Assembly (NCBI GenBank): GCA_964444835.1 | Contig: CAYUIT010000010.1 | Location: forward strand, 31,864-95,863 | Source of the DNA: CADEED01 sp964444835 | GTDB lineage: Bacteria > Pseudomonadota > Gammaproteobacteria > Steroidobacterales > Steroidobacteraceae | Direction of reading: 5' to 3' | DNA length: 64,000 nt | Shown: piece by piece, positions 34,655 to 43,993 of the stretch | How positions within the stretch are numbered: the first letter of the stretch is position 1 | How the letters are laid out: the number at the start of each line of letters is the position of its first letter | The notes under the pieces: generated by a model | Databases searched by the model: none | What the model was told of the DNA's origin: nothing | The model's input: the letters and a program-made list of their open reading frames with translations, nothing else | Made by a program: the position numbers and the translations under genes

Positions 34655-35686
34655 ATGGTGCGTATCCTTCGGGCCACTCGGGAAGAACTCGACGCCGCAG
34701 TCACGGCTCTTCGTGACGGCGAGCTCGTGGCGTTTCCGACGGAAACCGTCTACGGGCTGGGCGCCAATGCGCAGAATCCGGCGGCGGTCCGCAAGATCTT
34801 CGAGCTGAAGGGTCGGCCGCCCGATCATCCAGTGATCGTGCACCTCGACAATCCCAAGTATCTGCATCGGTGGGTGCGCGAAATGCCGCCTGCTGCCGAG
34901 AAGCTTGCGCAGCATTTTTGGCCGGGCCCGCTCACAATGGTCTTGCCGCGGGCCGAGTCGGTGCACGACGTCATCACGGGTGGACAGGATACGGTGGCCA
35001 TTCGCGTGCCGTCGCATCCGATGGCGCAGCAGCTCCTCACGGCTTTTGGTGGCGGTATCGCGGCGCCGTCGGCAAATCGTTATGGGCGCGTGAGCCCGAC
35101 GCGGCCGGAGCACGTGCGCGAGGAATTCGGCGATGCGTTGCGCATCGTGCTCGATGGCGGTGAGAGTCAGATTGGCCTCGAGTCGACGATCGTGTCGTTC
35201 GTGGGCGGCGGCGTGCAGCTCTTGCGTCCGGGGCATATCACGTACTCACAACTCAAGGGTGTCGTCGGCGATGTGATTACACACGGCGCGAGCACGCAGC
35301 CGGTGCCGCGAGTGCCGGGTGCCAAGTTGTCGCACTACGCACCAGTGACGCCAATGACGCTCGTGATCACCGACGAGATCGACGCACGCGCGGAGAATTT
35401 ATCGGCGGGCGGTCGACGGATTGCGGTGCTGGCGCAGCGTCCGCCGCTCAAGACGTACCCTTATGTCACGTGGATCAATGCGGGGCGCCGCGCCGACGTG
35501 TATGGCCACGACTTGTACGCCAACTTACGCACACTCGACAAAGCGGGCTGTGAAGAAATTCTCGTGCAAGAACCGCCCACCGACGAGAAATGGGCGGCGA
35601 TTCGCGATCGCTTGGTGCGCGGCGCAGCCAAGCGCGATCCGGAGCAATCCACCGACGATACGGGTGGATTTTCGGTGCTGCCCTAG
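34655..35686 (+). CDS. L-threonylcarbamoyladenylate synthase, long (Sua5) form
   Basis: Makes threonylcarbamoyl-AMP for the t6A modification at tRNA position 37; 343 residues. The YrdC domain (about 1-200) shows VAFPTETVYGLGANA, KGRPPDHPVIVHLD, WPGPLTMVLPR and AAPSANRYGRVSPT. A C-terminal Sua5 domain (about 225-335) follows linker PGAKLSHYAPVTPM. E. coli has the short TsaC form only, so this is the Sua5-type. The frame continues past its stop codon directly into the AAA ATPase. Confidence 0.94.
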   Translation: MVRILRATREELDAAVTALRDGELVAFPTETVYGLGANAQNPAAVRKIFELKGRPPDHPVIVHLDNPKYLHRWVREMPPAAEKLAQHFWPGPLTMVLPRAESVHDVITGGQDTVAIRVPSHPMAQQLLTAFGGGIAAPSANRYGRVSPTRPEHVREEFGDALRIVLDGGESQIGLESTIVSFVGGGVQLLRPGHITYSQLKGVVGDVITHGASTQPVPRVPGAKLSHYAPVTPMTLVITDEIDARAENLSAGGRRIAVLAQRPPLKTYPYVTWINAGRRADVYGHDLYANLRTLDKAGCEEILVQEPPTDEKWAAIRDRLVRGAAKRDPEQSTDDTGGFSVLP

Positions 35687-35707
35687 CACTTCCATCGGAG
35701 CACGCGC

Positions 35708-37207
35708 ATCGCGACGCACACCTCGCCTGTCGACGCATTAGAGACGCTGCTCGCCTCACGCGCAGCCCTCATTGTCGTAGAAAGTCGCGATGAGGCGCGC
35801 GTGATCGAAGTCGTGCGCGCGGCGAGTTTGCGCGCCATGCGCGGCCGTAATTGGGCCGTGTTTCAGTGGTCCGTCACCGAAGGCCTGGCGCGAATCGATC
35901 GCGACATGGGTGGCGCGCAGCGTACGCTCTCAGAGCCCGAGCAAATCTTGAAGCATCTGCGGGCGACGAACGTCGCCGGCATCTACGTGTTACTCGACTT
36001 CCATCCGTATCTCGAGAATCCGCTGTACGTACGCATGCTGAAGGATGTAGCGCAAGGCTACGACCAAGTGCAACGCACGGTCGTTCTGACGAGCCACGAG
36101 ATCGCACTACCGAAGGAACTCGAGCATCTCACTGCGCAGTTCAAGCTGGCGTTGCCGTCGGCGAACGAACGCGAGGCGCTATTGCTGCGCGTGGCGCGCG
36201 AGTGGACCAAGACGCATGCGGGTCAGCCGCCCAAGGTCGATCCCAAAGTATTGCAGACGCTGGTGCAGAATCTGGCCGGCTTGCCTGCACACGATGTCAC
36301 GCGCCTCGCACGCAAAGCCATCATGGACGACGGTGTGCTCGATCACGGCGACATCAAGCCGTTGCTCGCTGCGAAATACGAACTACTCAATCGCGGCGGC
36401 ACGCTGTCGTATGAGGCGGACACGGCGCGCTTCGCAGAGGTCGGTGGCCTCGCGAACCTGCGACGCTGGATCACGCAACGCAAACCGGCTTTCGACGGCA
36501 CGGCACCGAAGCTCGATGCGCCAAAGGGCGTTATGTTGTTAGGTGTGCAAGGCTGCGGTAAGAGTCTGGCCGCGCGCGCTGCTGCCGGATTGCTCAGCGT
36601 GCCGCTCGTGCGGCTCGATTTTTCCGCGTTGTACTCGAAGTGGCACGGTGAATCGGAGAAGAACCTACGCGAGTCGCTCGCGTCAGCGGAGTCGCTTGCG
36701 CCGTGCGTGCTGTGGATCGACGAAATCGAGAAGGCGCTCGCAGGTGGCGATGGCGACAGTGGCGTGTCGCGGCGCGTGTTAGGCACCTTTCTCACGTGGC
36801 TCGCCGAGCAACGGGCGCGAATTTTCGTCGTCGCGACGGCGAATGACATCACTGCGCTGCCTCCCGAGCTCGTGCGCAAAGGCCGCTTCGACGAGATCTT
36901 TTTCGTCGACTTGCCAGACGAGACAGCGCGCGTCGAAATTTTGAACATTCACGCCCGCAAGCGCGGCGTGGAGCTGACGCGCGAACAACTCGCGGCGCTC
37001 GCAGTGCGCAGCGACGGATTCTCGGGCGCTGAACTCGAGCAAGCGATCGTGTCGGCGCTGTACGCAGCGCATGCGGCCGGGGCGGTCGTGACCGCCGAGA
37101 CGATCGCAACGGAGATGCGCGCCACTCGTCCACTGTCCGTGGTCATGGGCGAGAAGATCGCCGAATTGCGCGCTTGGGCTGCAGAACGCACTGTTCCGGC
37201 GGATTGA
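35708..37207 (+). CDS. AAA family ATPase, start codon unconventional
   Basis: About 499 residues if begun at ATC 35708, or 468 from the first standard start, GTG 35801. The C-terminal half is a classical AAA module: Walker A GVQGCGKSLAARA, Walker B CVLWIDEIEKAL, sensor 1 VVATANDIT and arginine fingers in RKGRFDEIF. The N-terminal half (LRATNVAGIYVLLDFHPYLE) is typical of a bacterial family of unknown role. The segment before GTG 35801 reads ALETLLASRAALIVVESRDE, which looks like the conserved family N-terminus, yet it has no ATG, GTG or TTG. GGAG at 35697-35700 is well placed for ATC 35708. Confidence 0.8.
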   Translation: MATHTSPVDALETLLASRAALIVVESRDEARVIEVVRAASLRAMRGRNWAVFQWSVTEGLARIDRDMGGAQRTLSEPEQILKHLRATNVAGIYVLLDFHPYLENPLYVRMLKDVAQGYDQVQRTVVLTSHEIALPKELEHLTAQFKLALPSANEREALLLRVAREWTKTHAGQPPKVDPKVLQTLVQNLAGLPAHDVTRLARKAIMDDGVLDHGDIKPLLAAKYELLNRGGTLSYEADTARFAEVGGLANLRRWITQRKPAFDGTAPKLDAPKGVMLLGVQGCGKSLAARAAAGLLSVPLVRLDFSALYSKWHGESEKNLRESLASAESLAPCVLWIDEIEKALAGGDGDSGVSRRVLGTFLTWLAEQRARIFVVATANDITALPPELVRKGRFDEIFFVDLPDETARVEILNIHARKRGVELTREQLAALAVRSDGFSGAELEQAIVSALYAAHAAGAVVTAETIATEMRATRPLSVVMGEKIAELRAWAAERTVPAD

Positions 37208-37307
37208 TCGCGCAAGGAGTGAGGCGCGTCACACGAGTTCTCGCCGCGTGTCGGTAGCGTATGCCGTGATCCGTCGCCCAGTGCGACCGCTACCGCTCGA
37301 GGAAACC

Positions 37308-37823
37308 ATGGCCCGCGTCAAACGTCTCGCCACGATCCGCATCTATCTTTGGGCCACGGCATGGCTGGCCGCGTCGCTGCTTGCCGCGCCGGCGCGTAGT
37401 GCAGAGCTTTTAACCGAGGCCGCCATTCGTTCGATGGTGGCTGAACTTGACGCGGCGGCGGTCGCACGCCAAATCGGGCCGTGGGAAGCGCGCTTGGCCC
37501 CAGAGTGCGACATCGCCATGCAGGTGACAGCTTTCGGCCAACTGAAGACGACGCATTTTTCGCGTCGCGAGTATTTGGAGCTCACACAAAAATTGTGGAC
37601 GGAATTTGCCAAGCAAAAGGTCGCCTACACGTACGAAGCAGGCCCGATTACGGTTCGGCTGCAGCCGGCAGAGAAAGCGGGAATTGTGACTGGCGTGTCG
37701 ACCGAAACGCTCACGTACCCGGATGGCCAGCAACTCGTCACACAAGCGCGCAGCACCATGCGCATCGAGTTGCGCGACGGTCGTTTGATGATTGTGTCGA
37801 TCGTCGCGGTCGCTAACGATTGA
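37308..37823 (+). CDS. Exported NTF2-like (SnoaL-type) hypothetical protein
   Basis: A 171-residue protein; ATG 37308 follows GAGGAA. It has a long signal peptide (ATAWLAASLLAAPARS then AE). The mature part is about 135 residues with the alpha-plus-beta pattern of NTF2/SnoaL folds: an N-terminal helix with AELDAAAVARQIGPW, then YEAGPITVRLQ, STETLTYPDGQQLV and RIELRDGRLMIVSIV strands. No catalytic residues can be assigned. It converges on the APC permease gene with one base between stops. Confidence 0.7.
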   Translation: MARVKRLATIRIYLWATAWLAASLLAAPARSAELLTEAAIRSMVAELDAAAVARQIGPWEARLAPECDIAMQVTAFGQLKTTHFSRREYLELTQKLWTEFAKQKVAYTYEAGPITVRLQPAEKAGIVTGVSTETLTYPDGQQLVTQARSTMRIELRDGRLMIVSIVAVAND

Positions 37824-37824
37824 G

Positions 37825-39204
37825 CTAACGACTGCGACGCTGGCGCTGCCGAACGAGCCAGTAAACTGCCATGCCCACTGCGAGCACGGCAAGCCCCGCC
37901 AGCGCTCCGATTCGAACGTAGATCAAGCTCGACACGAATACATACGCGCTGCTCGCGACGAACACGATCGGCAGCACCGGAAAAAGCGGCACGCGAAATG
38001 GGCGCTCAATCTCCGGATGCTTGTAACGCAGCACGATGACAGCGACGCCGCTCAAACACAGGAACAACCAATACACGGGCGTGAGGTAGTCGACCATGGT
38101 CGAGAAGCCGCCGCGTGTGATGGCGCCGAAGCCGACGAGCGTCAATGCGGCACCCGCCATCGCCAAGATGGCACCCCGCGGTGTGCCGCGTTCTTCGTGC
38201 CACGTGCCGAGGCCACGCAAGCCGCCGGCATCGCGTGCAGCCGCGTAGGTCGTTCGGGCACCGGCGATCATCAACGCGTTGATCACCGTAATCGACGTGA
38301 TCGCGACGACTGCAATGATCGCCAACTGACCGATCGGGCCGAAGGTGTACAACATGAGATCGGCCGCCGGCGCCGAGCTGTTAGCAAGCCCGAGATGGCC
38401 GAGGCCGCGCAAGAAGGCCCAATTCGCCAACAAGTAGAGCGCGGTCACCACACCGATCCCAAGGATGAGCGCGCGCTGGATGCCGCGCCGCTCGTCCTTC
38501 ATTTCGGATGACAGCGTCGCAGCATCGCTCCAGCCACCATAGGCCAAGAAGATGTAGATGAGGGCCGCGCCCGTCACTTGCTGCGGGACGCCGATCGTCG
38601 GGCCGGTCGGCGCGGCGGCCGGCGCGATGTCCTGTACAGATAGCCACACGCCTGCAAGGCCGACACTCAGCAAGCCCGACAGCACGAGCAGCATCAAGCC
38701 CACTTGCGTATCGACACCGAGACGAATGCCCGCCAAGTTGATCCCCGCGATCGCGACAATGAGTCCGGCCGCGAGTGAGACGCTGCCCCAGTGGCCCAGC
38801 GCAAACAGTTCGTTCACGTAGTCGGAGAAGACGTAGGCGAGCATGGCCATCGAACCCGTGTGAATCACGGCAAAGCGGGACCACGCGAACAGAAAGCCGA
38901 CTTCCTCACCGTAGGAGCGGCGCAGGAAATAATAGTCGCCGCCAGCATCCGGGAAGGCTGCTGAGAGCTCGGCAAAACACAGCGCGCCGATGAGCGAAAT
39001 CAACCCGCCGAAGATCCACAGCAGCAAGAGCCACGTACCGGAGCCCGCATTCATCGCCGCAGCGGGCGTCGACTTGAAGATTCCCGCGCCGATCACCATC
39101 CCGACGCAGACGGCCACGGCATGCCACACCGTCAATTGGCGGCGTGGCCGGCCGAGGGCATGCGGGGTGGCAGGGGGTGGCGAAGCATCGACCGAGGAAT
39201 TCAC
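37825..39204 (-). CDS. APC superfamily amino acid permease
   Basis: Inner-membrane transporter of 459 residues with twelve predicted helices. Helix 1 has the substrate-binding break VCVGMVIGAGIFKSTPA. Later landmarks are ALCFAELSAAFPDAGGDYYFL and ALIYIFLAYGGWSDAATLSSE. It probably exchanges or imports amino acids, but specificity is unclear. I chose GTG 39204 since the frame upstream has no family-like sequence. The divergent TonB receptor gene starts 149 bases away, and both promoters share this gap. Confidence 0.85.
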   Translation of the reverse strand: MNSSVDASPPPATPHALGRPRRQLTVWHAVAVCVGMVIGAGIFKSTPAAAMNAGSGTWLLLLWIFGGLISLIGALCFAELSAAFPDAGGDYYFLRRSYGEEVGFLFAWSRFAVIHTGSMAMLAYVFSDYVNELFALGHWGSVSLAAGLIVAIAGINLAGIRLGVDTQVGLMLLVLSGLLSVGLAGVWLSVQDIAPAAAPTGPTIGVPQQVTGAALIYIFLAYGGWSDAATLSSEMKDERRGIQRALILGIGVVTALYLLANWAFLRGLGHLGLANSSAPAADLMLYTFGPIGQLAIIAVVAITSITVINALMIAGARTTYAAARDAGGLRGLGTWHEERGTPRGAILAMAGAALTLVGFGAITRGGFSTMVDYLTPVYWLFLCLSGVAVIVLRYKHPEIERPFRVPLFPVLPIVFVASSAYVFVSSLIYVRIGALAGLAVLAVGMAVYWLVRQRQRRSR

Positions 39205-39352
39205 AGCAGCACGATAGCAGAGCGCCCTCGGCGCTGCGCGTTTCCCGGATTGGAGCCGATACCGTAAGGCATTACCATATTCGAAAATCGCATGAGCCCG
39301 CTCTGGGCAACATGCCGTAAATTGCACGCCTCATTTTCGAAGGACACTACGC

Positions 39353-41797
39353 ATGGATTCTCCACGATCGTATTCCGTTCGCGCGGCTGTCGCCGCCGCG
39401 TTGTTAGGCCCAGCCGCTGCATTTGCGCAGGACACACCGAATGAAGGCACGGCTGCGAGCCTGCAAGAAGTCGTGGTGACAGGGACGCGGGCCAAGGACC
39501 GCACCGAGCTCAACTCGCCCGTGCCGGTCGACGTATTGTCGGCGGAGGACATCCAGAACACGGCGGCGATCGCCGGGGAGCTCGGGCAAGCGTTGCAGTC
39601 GTTAGTGCCGTCGTTCAATTTCCCGCGCCAGTCTAATTCGGGCGGCGGAGACCACGTGCGCGCGGCGCAACTGCGTGGCATGAGCCCCGATCAAGTATTG
39701 GTGCTCGTCAACGGCAAGCGTCGCCACACGTCAGCGCTCGTGAACCTCGAATCGAAGACGGGTAAGGGAACGACGCCGGTCGACTTCAACGCGATCCCGA
39801 TCAATTCGATCAAGCGTGTCGAAGTGCTGCGCGACGGCGCCGGCGCACAATACGGTTCGGATGCCATCGCAGGCGTCGTCAACGTGATTCTCGACGATGC
39901 GGCAGAGGGCGGCGAATTTGCCCTCAGCTTCGGCCAGCATTACACGGATTTCGACCCCATCAACGACACGCTTGATGACGGCCGCACGGTTACGGCGCAA
40001 GTGAAGGGCGGCTTCGGCATCGGCGACGGCGGCTTCTTCAGTGTCGGCGCGGAGTTCCGCGATCGTGAGGAAACGAATCGCTCGGGCGTCGACACGATCA
40101 TCTTCCAAGCCGATCCGACACCGCGCAATCTCGCGACGGAAGGGCAGCGGAATTATCGCCCCGGCGACGGTGAGGCGCGGGACGTTGCACTGTGGTTCAA
40201 CACGGAACTGCCGCTCGCATCGAACGGCTCGCTCTACTCGTTTGGTACCTTCAGCCAGCGCGACTCCACCGGCGCTACGTTCTTCCGCTATCCCGACAGT
40301 TCGCAGAACGTGCTCGCGATCTATCCGAACGGCTTCCGTCCGGTGTCGGTCGGTGACAACAGCGACTTGTCGCTTGCTGCTGGGTGGACCGGCGAGGCGG
40401 GCAGTTGGACATTCGATACGAGCGTGACGTTTGGCCAGAACGAGTTCAACTATCGCTTGGAGAACTCGCTGAACGCGTCGCTCGGCACGGCGAGTCCGAC
40501 GGAGTTCAAGATCGGCGACTACCAATTCTCACAACTCGTTGCCAACGTGGATGTGAGCCGGCCGCTGGGTAGCGGCGATGCTGCATGGAATCTCGCGCTA
40601 GGCGCGGAATATCGGCGTGAAACGTTTGAGACGCGGCCGGGCGATCCGGCATCGTACGCCTTGGGTCCGATCATCACGAACGCGGCGGGAGCGCAGGCCG
40701 GCCCGGGCTTGAGCCCAGCCGACGCCGTGGACACATCGCGCAACGTGACGAGCTTGTACGCAGGACTCTCGTCCGACGTCACAGACTCGCTGTTCGTGGA
40801 GTTTGCAGCACGCTTTGAGGACTACTCCGATTTCGGCAACGCAGTGGCCGGTAAGGCCAGCGCGTTGTGGAAGTTGTCGCCGACGGTGGCCTTGCGTGGC
40901 GCGCTCTCGAATAGCTTCAGGGCGCCGTCGCTGAGTCAGGTGTCGTTTCGTTCCACGTCGACGAGCTTCGGCGATGGTGGCGTGTTGTCGCAGATTCTGA
41001 CACTGCCTGTGGCGGATCCGATCGCGCGGGCGCTCGGTGCGGAAGAGCTCGATGCGGAAGAGTCGGTCAACGCCAGTATCGGCATCACGCTGGCGCCCAC
41101 GGACAACTTCAACGTGACGTTGGATGCCTATCAGATCAAGGTCGACGATCGCATCACGGTCTCGGAGCGAATCAGCGGCGATGACGTCAGCGACTTCATC
41201 GAAACGAACTTCGGTCTGACTGGGATCGACGGCATCAACTTCTTCACGAACGCGGTGGATACCAAGACTCGCGGCGTGGACCTTGTGCTGACCGCGCAGC
41301 AGCAGGCCGGTTCAGGCAATCTCAAGCTCACGTATGCGTTGTCGTACTCCAAGACCGAGATCGACGGCGTCCGTGCGACGCCGGCGCAATTGCTCGCGTT
41401 GGGCGTCGACAACGTGATCTTCGGGGTCGAAGAGCGCAACACGCTCGTCGATGCTGCGCCGCGCGCCAAGCAAGTGTTGTCGGTCGACTGGGCTAACGAC
41501 CGCTGGTCGTGGCTCGCGCGCGGCACGCAGTACGGCAGTGCGGTTCGCACGTTCAATTTCGGCGGCGGCTTCGAGCCAACGCAGCGTTATGGCGCGAAGT
41601 TCCAACTCGATCTCGAGGCGGCGTTCCAACCCACCGACAAGATCTTGGTCGCCATCGGCGCCATCAATGCGCTCGATGAATATCCCGATCGTTCCAGTGA
41701 CGACATCAACTTCGCGGGCAACTTCCCGTACGACGTGATTTCGCCGATCGGGTTCAATGGTCGCTTCGTCTACCTGCGCTCGCGGTTCCAGTTCTGA
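39353..41797 (+). CDS. TonB-dependent outer-membrane receptor
   Basis: Outer-membrane active transporter of 814 residues with a signal peptide ending AAAFAQ. A TonB-box-like element (LQEVVVTGTR) is followed by a plug domain (VPVDVLSAEDIQNTA, GDHVRAAQLRGMSPDQVLVL, LRDGAGAQYGSDAIAGVVNV) and a 22-strand barrel ending in FVYLRSRFQF with the terminal Phe. The plug motif NGKRRH is typical of a large subfamily found in carbohydrate- and xenobiotic-using gammaproteobacteria. The ligand is unknown. It converges on a five-gene oxidoreductase operon. Confidence 0.93.
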   Translation: MDSPRSYSVRAAVAAALLGPAAAFAQDTPNEGTAASLQEVVVTGTRAKDRTELNSPVPVDVLSAEDIQNTAAIAGELGQALQSLVPSFNFPRQSNSGGGDHVRAAQLRGMSPDQVLVLVNGKRRHTSALVNLESKTGKGTTPVDFNAIPINSIKRVEVLRDGAGAQYGSDAIAGVVNVILDDAAEGGEFALSFGQHYTDFDPINDTLDDGRTVTAQVKGGFGIGDGGFFSVGAEFRDREETNRSGVDTIIFQADPTPRNLATEGQRNYRPGDGEARDVALWFNTELPLASNGSLYSFGTFSQRDSTGATFFRYPDSSQNVLAIYPNGFRPVSVGDNSDLSLAAGWTGEAGSWTFDTSVTFGQNEFNYRLENSLNASLGTASPTEFKIGDYQFSQLVANVDVSRPLGSGDAAWNLALGAEYRRETFETRPGDPASYALGPIITNAAGAQAGPGLSPADAVDTSRNVTSLYAGLSSDVTDSLFVEFAARFEDYSDFGNAVAGKASALWKLSPTVALRGALSNSFRAPSLSQVSFRSTSTSFGDGGVLSQILTLPVADPIARALGAEELDAEESVNASIGITLAPTDNFNVTLDAYQIKVDDRITVSERISGDDVSDFIETNFGLTGIDGINFFTNAVDTKTRGVDLVLTAQQQAGSGNLKLTYALSYSKTEIDGVRATPAQLLALGVDNVIFGVEERNTLVDAAPRAKQVLSVDWANDRWSWLARGTQYGSAVRTFNFGGGFEPTQRYGAKFQLDLEAAFQPTDKILVAIGAINALDEYPDRSSDDINFAGNFPYDVISPIGFNGRFVYLRSRFQF

Positions 41798-41803
41798 GGG
41801 TTG

Positions 41804-42568
41804 TTAGCCTCGAACCGTGAATCCGCCGTCGACCACCAAGGTGGCGCCGGTGACGAAAGAGGCAGCGTCGCTCGCCAGGAAGTGAATGGCGGCGGCGATC
41901 TCGGCAGGCTCGGCCACACGGCCGAGCAAGCCGTAGCCGCGGGTGCGTGCGCGTAGATCGGCCTCGGTTTGCCCGCGGGCGGCTGCCGCTCGAATGTGAT
42001 GCGGTGTGATCGTGGCACCGGGGCAGACGGCGTTCACGCGCACGCCGTCGGCGCCATGATCGACGGCGAGACTGCGCGTGAGGCCTAACACGCCGGTCTT
42101 CGTCATGTCGTACAAGCCCATCGCCGCAGGCGACAGGACGGCATTGATCGACGACACGAGTACGATTCGTCCGTCGCGTTGCGCGATCATCGTGGGCAGC
42201 GCCGCGCGACACGCGTGTACGATGCCGCGCAGATTGACGTCGACCAAGCGCGACCAGTCCGCCTCGGTCGCATCGAGAATGCGCCCGCCGAGCTGCACGC
42301 CCGCGTTGCCGATCACGGCGTCGATGCGACCCCAGCGCTCGAGCGCCGCTTGGGCGACGGCGGTGCAATCGGCCTGCAGCGTCACATCGCAGCGGATGCC
42401 CAGTACGTCGCCGCCGGATCTACCCGCAATTTCACGGGCCGCATCCGTAGCTGCATCGCCATCGACGTCGGCGGCGATCACGTGCCAATGGTGCTCTGCA
42501 AAGTACTCCACACAAGCGCGGCCAATGCCCGACGCGCCGCCCGTGACCCAGCACACGCGCGTCGTCAC
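41804..42568 (-). CDS. SDR family oxidoreductase (last gene of oxidoreductase operon)
   Basis: NAD(P)-dependent short-chain dehydrogenase of 254 residues. It has the cofactor motif TGGASGIGRA, IGNAGVQLGG, catalytic VSSINAV Ser and YDMTK Tyr-Lys, and the C-terminal GATLVVDGGFTVRG. I chose GTG 42568 because it overlaps the VOC gene stop (GTGA), which fits the tight coupling in this operon. The substrate is unknown. Confidence 0.88.
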   Translation of the reverse strand: MTTRVCWVTGGASGIGRACVEYFAEHHWHVIAADVDGDAATDAAREIAGRSGGDVLGIRCDVTLQADCTAVAQAALERWGRIDAVIGNAGVQLGGRILDATEADWSRLVDVNLRGIVHACRAALPTMIAQRDGRIVLVSSINAVLSPAAMGLYDMTKTGVLGLTRSLAVDHGADGVRVNAVCPGATITPHHIRAAAARGQTEADLRARTRGYGLLGRVAEPAEIAAAIHFLASDAASFVTGATLVVDGGFTVRG

Positions 42569-42987
42569 GCTCGCGGCCTCGGTTGGTAGTCGATGAGGCA
42601 AGTGCCGCCGTGCTGTTGCATGCTTTGCGGGCCGTATTCGTGCAGCTCAATGAAGACGCCGTTGGGGTCGCGGCACGTGACCATCCACGTGTGATCCTCG
42701 CCGAGGCGCTTCTCGCTCGCGGCAAAGCCTGCCGCGAGCAGCTTGTTGCGCAGCGCCGCCACGTCATCCGATTCGATCGCGAAGTGGCGTACGCCGCCTT
42801 CCGGGCGCGTTGCTTCGACGCGAATCACTTCGAGGAAAGTGCGATCGTCGAAGCGCAAGTAGTAGCCGATCAAAAGCCCTTGCAGATTGCGAAACTCGAA
42901 CTGGCGCCGCAAGCCGAGACATTCATAGAAACGCTCGGTCGCGTCGAGATCGGCGGATTCGATACAGACATGCGCGAGCTTGATCAT
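42565..42987 (-). CDS. VOC family (glyoxalase/dioxygenase-fold) protein
   Basis: A 140-residue metalloenzyme-like protein of vicinal-oxygen-chelate fold. Likely metal ligands are His 6 (KLAHVCIES), a Glu in RTFLEVIRVE, a His in GVRHFAIESDD and a Glu in NGVFIELHEYGP. Members are epimerases, lyases or dioxygenases. It is coupled by overlaps at both ends to the SDR and the MDR genes, so it should act on the same metabolite. Confidence 0.85.
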   Translation of the reverse strand: MIKLAHVCIESADLDATERFYECLGLRRQFEFRNLQGLLIGYYLRFDDRTFLEVIRVEATRPEGGVRHFAIESDDVAALRNKLLAAGFAASEKRLGEDHTWMVTCRDPNGVFIELHEYGPQSMQQHGGTCLIDYQPRPRA

Positions 42988-43988
42988 GGTGCCGATCCTC
43001 CGCCGTGGGTCCAGTCAAACAAGATACCGAGCGCTTCGCTGCGCCGCTCGCTCGCAAGCGCATAGGCTGCCTCGCAGTCGGCCGGCGCGAACTCGTGGGT
43101 GATGAGCCCCTGCAGATCGAAACGCCCGCCGCGCACCAGATCGAAAAACAATGCGTCGATGCGCCGCTGCGTCCAGCCATCGCGATCATGGTGGTCGTGC
43201 GTGGCCACGAGTGTCAGGCCTTTGGTCATCATGTCGGACGTGAGGCTCTGACGGGCAGGGTAGCCGGTGTCGCCGAGCAGTACGACCTTGCCGAATTGCG
43301 CAGCGGCGGCGAGGGCGGCTGCAAAGACGGCAGGGTTGCCGGTCGTGTCGACGACGACGTCGAAGCCGGCGCCTGCTGTCAACGTGGCGAGCGGCCCTAA
43401 CAACTCGCCGATGGTCCCCGTAAAGCAATGTTGCGCGCCGCCTGCGCGGGCCAAGGCGAGGCGCAGCGGCGCAACGTCGACGACCACCGGCTCCGCGCCC
43501 GCTGCCGTGGCCCACCGAATTGCCATTTGGCCGACGGGCCCTGCGCCGATGATCAAGACGCGCAGGCCGAGCCGAAACGGCGCCGCGTGCGCTGCACGAA
43601 ATGCCGTTTTGGCGAGGCCGCACCAGCAGGCCAACTTCAAGTCGATGCCGCTCGGCACACGCGAGCACTGGGCTGCCGCGAGCGTGGCGTGCGACGTGTG
43701 CGCCATGCGCATGAAGATCGTGTCGCCGACTTTGAACTCCGACACGGCAGCCCCAACCGCGTCGACCACCGCGATGGCCTGCACCCCGGTCTTGATTTGT
43801 GGAAACTTGAAGCGCGCGGCGAAGTGCGTCCCCGCGTCGTACTTCGCGTGCAGAATCGTTGTTTCGGTGCCGATGCTCATCAAGCTGTAGCGTGTCGCTG
43901 CGACGAGTTCATCGGGATTGGGCGGGCGCACCTCGAAGGGTTCGTAGCGTACGCGGCCCGGTTCCGGAAAGATGATGCGCTGGGCCAT
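42984..43988 (-). CDS. MDR family (zinc-alcohol-dehydrogenase-like) oxidoreductase lacking the catalytic Cys
   Basis: A 334-residue medium-chain dehydrogenase/reductase. The nucleotide-binding motif is VLIIGAGPVGQMAIRW, followed by VVDVAPLRLALA. The N-terminal catalytic domain reads RYSLMSIGTETTI where the zinc-ligand Cys usually lies, as in BchC-like and related sugar-modifying members. It therefore may not be a conventional zinc alcohol dehydrogenase. ATG 43988 (MAQRIIFPEPG) is preferred over an upstream start. It lies 5 bases after an SDR gene. Confidence 0.85.
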   Translation of the reverse strand: MAQRIIFPEPGRVRYEPFEVRPPNPDELVAATRYSLMSIGTETTILHAKYDAGTHFAARFKFPQIKTGVQAIAVVDAVGAAVSEFKVGDTIFMRMAHTSHATLAAAQCSRVPSGIDLKLACWCGLAKTAFRAAHAAPFRLGLRVLIIGAGPVGQMAIRWATAAGAEPVVVDVAPLRLALARAGGAQHCFTGTIGELLGPLATLTAGAGFDVVVDTTGNPAVFAAALAAAAQFGKVVLLGDTGYPARQSLTSDMMTKGLTLVATHDHHDRDGWTQRRIDALFFDLVRGGRFDLQGLITHEFAPADCEAAYALASERRSEALGILFDWTHGGGSAP

Positions 43989-43993
43989 CTGTA

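Noticed and set aside
36343..36948. Minus-strand Ser-rich frame of 201 codons opposite the AAA module
   Set aside because: Antisense of Walker A/B coding DNA.
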